Origin: Bacillota bacterium
GTDB taxonomy: Bacteria > Bacillota > Clostridia > Peptostreptococcales > Anaerovoracaceae
Length of the DNA stretch: 8,499 nt
Direction: 5' to 3'
NCBI GenBank assembly: GCA_017619905.1
Contig: JAFZRK010000003.1
Span: 1 to 8,499 of the forward strand
Shown: positions 6,473-8,499 of the stretch, one piece after another
Layout: each line of letters begins with the position of its first letter
How positions within the stretch are numbered: position 1 is the first letter of the stretch
The notes under the pieces: generated by a model
Told to the model about the DNA's origin: nothing
Database searches by the model: none
Seen by the model: only the letters and a program-made list of their open reading frames with translations
Made by a program: the position numbers and the translations under genes

Positions 6473-7639
6473 ATGAAAAGAAAGGGTAAAGGCAAAACAG
6501 CTCTCAAGGCAGTCATCCTGGTGATGGCTCTGGTCTGCGTCTGCGCTCCGCTGCTGTCTCCGCTGGTATTCGGAGACAGTGTCTACGAGAAGCAGCAGGA
6601 CTACGACGACCTGCGCTCGAACATCATAAAGTCCGAGCGGGAACTGTCCGAAGGCAAGAAGCAGGCACAGGAGCTGCAGGCCGAGATCACCAGCTACGAA
6701 AGGCAGATCAACGATACTCAGGTGGAGATAAACCTCCTTACGGAGGATCTTAACGCCACCAAGGAGAGGGTGACGCAGGTCCTTGCGGAGCTTGACGACA
6801 TCCAGTTAAGGATCGTGGACCAGAACGAGGCCCTCATGAGCCGCCTCAGGACCATGTACAAGCAGGGAGACGCCAGCATGGTAGCCGTCATTCTGGGTTC
6901 CTCCAGCATGACGGAGCTCCTTACCAACGTGGAGATGATGAAGCGCATCACCCAGTCGGATGCCGATCTCATCGCCTCTCTCGAAAAACAGTACGGAGAA
7001 GTCACGGAGAAAAAGGACGAGCTGGTAGCTCTCAAGACGGAGCTGGAGGAGAAGCAGGCCGAGCTGGACTCCAAGAAGGCCGCGCTCGACAAGGACATGT
7101 CCACGGTCGCCTCCCTTAAAAAGCAGATAGAAAAGAACAACGCCGCTCTGGAAGCTTCCATCGACGCAATGAACAAAGAGGCCGATGCTCTGAAGGCGGA
7201 TATACTTAAGCTTCAGAGCAGCGGCGAGTATTCCGGAGGCGTCATGGGCTGGCCGTCCAGGTCCAGCAAAAGAATAACGGACGTGTTCGGAATGCGTCTC
7301 CACCCGATACTCGGGTATTATAAGATGCATACCGGTATCGACATCGGCGCCGCTAAAGGAACGGACATCCTCGCCGCGGCGGACGGTACGATAATCCGCA
7401 CCGCGTCCAGCGACGGATACGGCAACTACGTGATGATAGACCACGGCGGCGGAGTGGTAACGCTGTACGCTCACTCCAGCAAGATTCTGGTCAGGGTAGG
7501 CGATAAGGTAAAACGCGGAGATGTCATCGCTCTGGTCGGCTCGACCGGAAGATCCACCGGTCCGCATATACACTTTGAAGTAAGGATCAACGGAAACTAC
7601 AAAGATCCTTTGCAGTATGTAACTCCGGGTAAGTTCTGA
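6473..7639 (+). CDS. Secreted coiled-coil M23 (LytM) peptidoglycan endopeptidase, FtsEX partner
   Basis: A 388-residue secreted murein endopeptidase of the EnvC/PcsB-like layout. Residues 1-34 form a signal peptide (basic KRKGKGK, then a hydrophobic core, with possible cleavage after VFG). Two long coiled-coil stretches (about 37-120 and 165-250) flank a conserved segment RLRTMYKQGD with VILGSSSMTELL (about 124-150) that resembles the PcsB-type N-terminal domain. The C-terminal M23 domain keeps every zinc and catalytic residue: H286 and D290 in HTGID, H334 in YAHSS, and H365/H367 in HIHFE. It is therefore expected to be an active peptide cross-bridge cutter, unlike E. coli EnvC, whose LytM site is degenerate. 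AGGGGG (6462-6467) precedes the ATG. Its place directly after ftsX suggests the coiled coil docks on the FtsX outer loop and is held inactive until FtsE hydrolyses ATP; that regulation is inferred from other FtsEX systems. Confidence 0.92.
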   Translation: MKRKGKGKTALKAVILVMALVCVCAPLLSPLVFGDSVYEKQQDYDDLRSNIIKSERELSEGKKQAQELQAEITSYERQINDTQVEINLLTEDLNATKERVTQVLAELDDIQLRIVDQNEALMSRLRTMYKQGDASMVAVILGSSSMTELLTNVEMMKRITQSDADLIASLEKQYGEVTEKKDELVALKTELEEKQAELDSKKAALDKDMSTVASLKKQIEKNNAALEASIDAMNKEADALKADILKLQSSGEYSGGVMGWPSRSSKRITDVFGMRLHPILGYYKMHTGIDIGAAKGTDILAAADGTIIRTASSDGYGNYVMIDHGGGVVTLYAHSSKILVRVGDKVKRGDVIALVGSTGRSTGPHIHFEVRINGNYKDPLQYVTPGKF

Positions 7640-7640
7640 T

Positions 7641-8499
7641 ATGGCTAGATGGGTGATAGCCCGTGAAAACAACGATCAGGAGCAGGGGCTTTTAGGAGTC
7701 CCTGCTTCCGTGCTCAATATACTGACCAACCGCGGCATACCCGCGTCCGATCTGGAGGACTTTCTGTCGCCTGCCCCCAAGGTGACGTACGACCCGTTCC
7801 TCCTTACGGACCTTAAGGAAGCCGCCGAACTTCTCATCGATGCGGCGGACAGCGGAAGGACCATCTGTGTCTACGGAGACTACGACGCGGACGGAATAAC
7901 GTCCACGGCTCTTATGACCAGCGTTTTGACCTGCCTTACGGACAAGGTGTTCAGCTACGTTCCCAGCAGGTTCTCGGACGGCTACGGCCTCAGCGTCGGC
8001 GCCGTCGATAAGATAAGGCAGCAGGGCGCGGACGTGCTCATCACCGTGGACTGCGGAAGCACCAGTCCGGCCGAGGTGGCCCACGCCAGGGAGCTGGGCA
8101 TGGACGTCATCGTGACGGACCATCATATCCTGCGGGAAGGAATGGATCCGGACTGCATCTTCGTAAATCCCAAGAGGGACGGAAACTACCCGTTCAGCGA
8201 GCTCTGCGGCTGCGGCGTGGCGTTCAAACTGGCACAGGCCATCGGTAGGACAAGGGGCCTGCCGAAACAGATGCTGAACCATACCCTCGATCTGGCCGGG
8301 ATTGCTACCATCGCCGATGTAGTGCCGCTGACCGGGGAAAACCGCACGCTGGCAAAATACGGATTCGACCGGATCCGGAAGCGGGAACGGCCGGGGCTGA
8401 TGGTATTAATGGAAGAGATCGGACTGCATCCGGAGAAATTAACGTCGTATAATATTTCGTTCGGGATTGCGCCGCATATTAATTCCGCCGGCCGTATGA
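7641..8499 (+). CDS. recJ: Single-stranded-DNA-specific exonuclease RecJ, 3'-truncated by the window edge
   Basis: RecJ degrades single-stranded DNA 5' to 3' in recombinational and mismatch/base-excision repair. The first 286 residues are present (normal length about 560 or more) and the frame is open to the window end. Visible motifs are YGDYDADGITSTAL (78-91), TVDCGS (135-140), VTDHH (158-162, the DHH hallmark), FVNPKRDG, GCGVAFKL, IADVVPL with GENR, and the start of the APHINSAGRM motif (277-286), which belongs to the catalytic core. H279 replaces the arginine most relatives have there. The ATG is 1 nt after the hydrolase stop and no strong Shine-Dalgarno is seen, so translation is probably coupled to the upstream gene. 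Codon choice changes sharply from about codon 221 (base 8301). Confidence 0.94.
   Translation, partial: MARWVIARENNDQEQGLLGVPASVLNILTNRGIPASDLEDFLSPAPKVTYDPFLLTDLKEAAELLIDAADSGRTICVYGDYDADGITSTALMTSVLTCLTDKVFSYVPSRFSDGYGLSVGAVDKIRQQGADVLITVDCGSTSPAEVAHARELGMDVIVTDHHILREGMDPDCIFVNPKRDGNYPFSELCGCGVAFKLAQAIGRTRGLPKQMLNHTLDLAGIATIADVVPLTGENRTLAKYGFDRIRKRERPGLMVLMEEIGLHPEKLTSYNISFGIAPHINSAGRM
8295..8499 (+). other. Segment of recJ with codon use unlike the rest of the window
   Basis: In the first 220 codons of recJ, arginine is AGG in 7 of 11 cases (CGG once), glycine is GGG once in 18, and isoleucine is ATA 5, ATC 7, ATT 0. In the last 66 codons arginine is CGG in 4 of 6 (AGG none), glycine is GGG in 4 of 7, and isoleucine is ATT 4, ATC 3, ATA 0. 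Counts are by eye. The protein reads through as normal RecJ, so the change is in DNA composition, not in frame. Confidence 0.6.

Noticed and set aside
6500..6560. Possible lipoprotein signal in the M23 protein (cysteines C22 and C24 in the hydrophobic stretch)
   Set aside because: No L-[AS]-[GA]-C lipobox is present, since valine precedes each cysteine. An ordinary cleavable signal peptide fits better.
6806..8282. Long minus-strand frames opposite the M23 and recJ genes
   Set aside because: Both are shadows of strongly supported genes, with no recognisable domain and no ribosome binding site worth noting.
1..8499. Mobile elements, tRNA or rRNA genes, CRISPR arrays, toxin-antitoxin or defence genes
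   Set aside because: None were seen. Genes are contiguous, co-oriented and belong to known housekeeping or polysaccharide families, and the only long non-coding stretches are under 100 nt.

Overview
The window looks like the chromosome of a Gram-positive-type anaerobe in Bacillota, class Clostridia. The evidence is a DUF4330 protein beside a capsule-type polymerase, a TagA/CpsF-family transferase, and an ftsE-ftsX pair followed by a coiled-coil M23 hydrolase of the PcsB/CwlO kind. An Anaerovoracaceae-like lineage is possible but not shown. The DNA is GC-rich yet uses ATA for isoleucine and AGG for arginine heavily. All nine genes are on the + strand, and no mobile element, tRNA, rRNA or CRISPR array is visible.

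Positions 1-4773 hold the 3' part of a surface-polysaccharide operon. It contains the end of one GT4 glycosyltransferase (5' end outside the window), a complete second GT4 glycosyltransferase with a TTG start, a DUF4330 single-pass membrane protein, a 512-residue O-antigen ligase/polymerase family protein with an unusual repeated N-terminal extension, and a WecG/TagA/CpsF (GT26) transferase. Spacing runs from 74 nt to a 4-nt overlap. The likely division of labour is this: the GT4 and GT26 enzymes add sugars to a lipid-linked intermediate on the inner membrane face, the multi-pass protein polymerises or transfers the chain outside, and the DUF4330 protein does an unknown membrane-anchored job.

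Positions 4774-4862 are an AT-rich island (about 28% GC) with a near-consensus housekeeping promoter, TTTACA-17 nt-TATACT. It drives a second operon: ftsE (TTG start), ftsX (8-nt overlap), a secreted M23 endopeptidase with a long coiled coil, and recJ, which starts 1 nt after the hydrolase stop and runs off the window. FtsEX is a transmembrane ATPase-permease that activates peptidoglycan hydrolases during division or elongation, and the M23 protein is its obvious partner.

The points most worth a second look are: the abrupt codon-usage change in the last ~200 bases of recJ (possible recombination or assembly junction); the 19-20-residue repeat at the N terminus of the polymerase/ligase; the DUF4330 protein embedded in the polysaccharide operon; the tight coupling of recJ to ftsEX-hydrolase; and a 10-bp palindrome over the -10 box of the ftsE promoter. 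I saw no clearly novel defence or mobile system.
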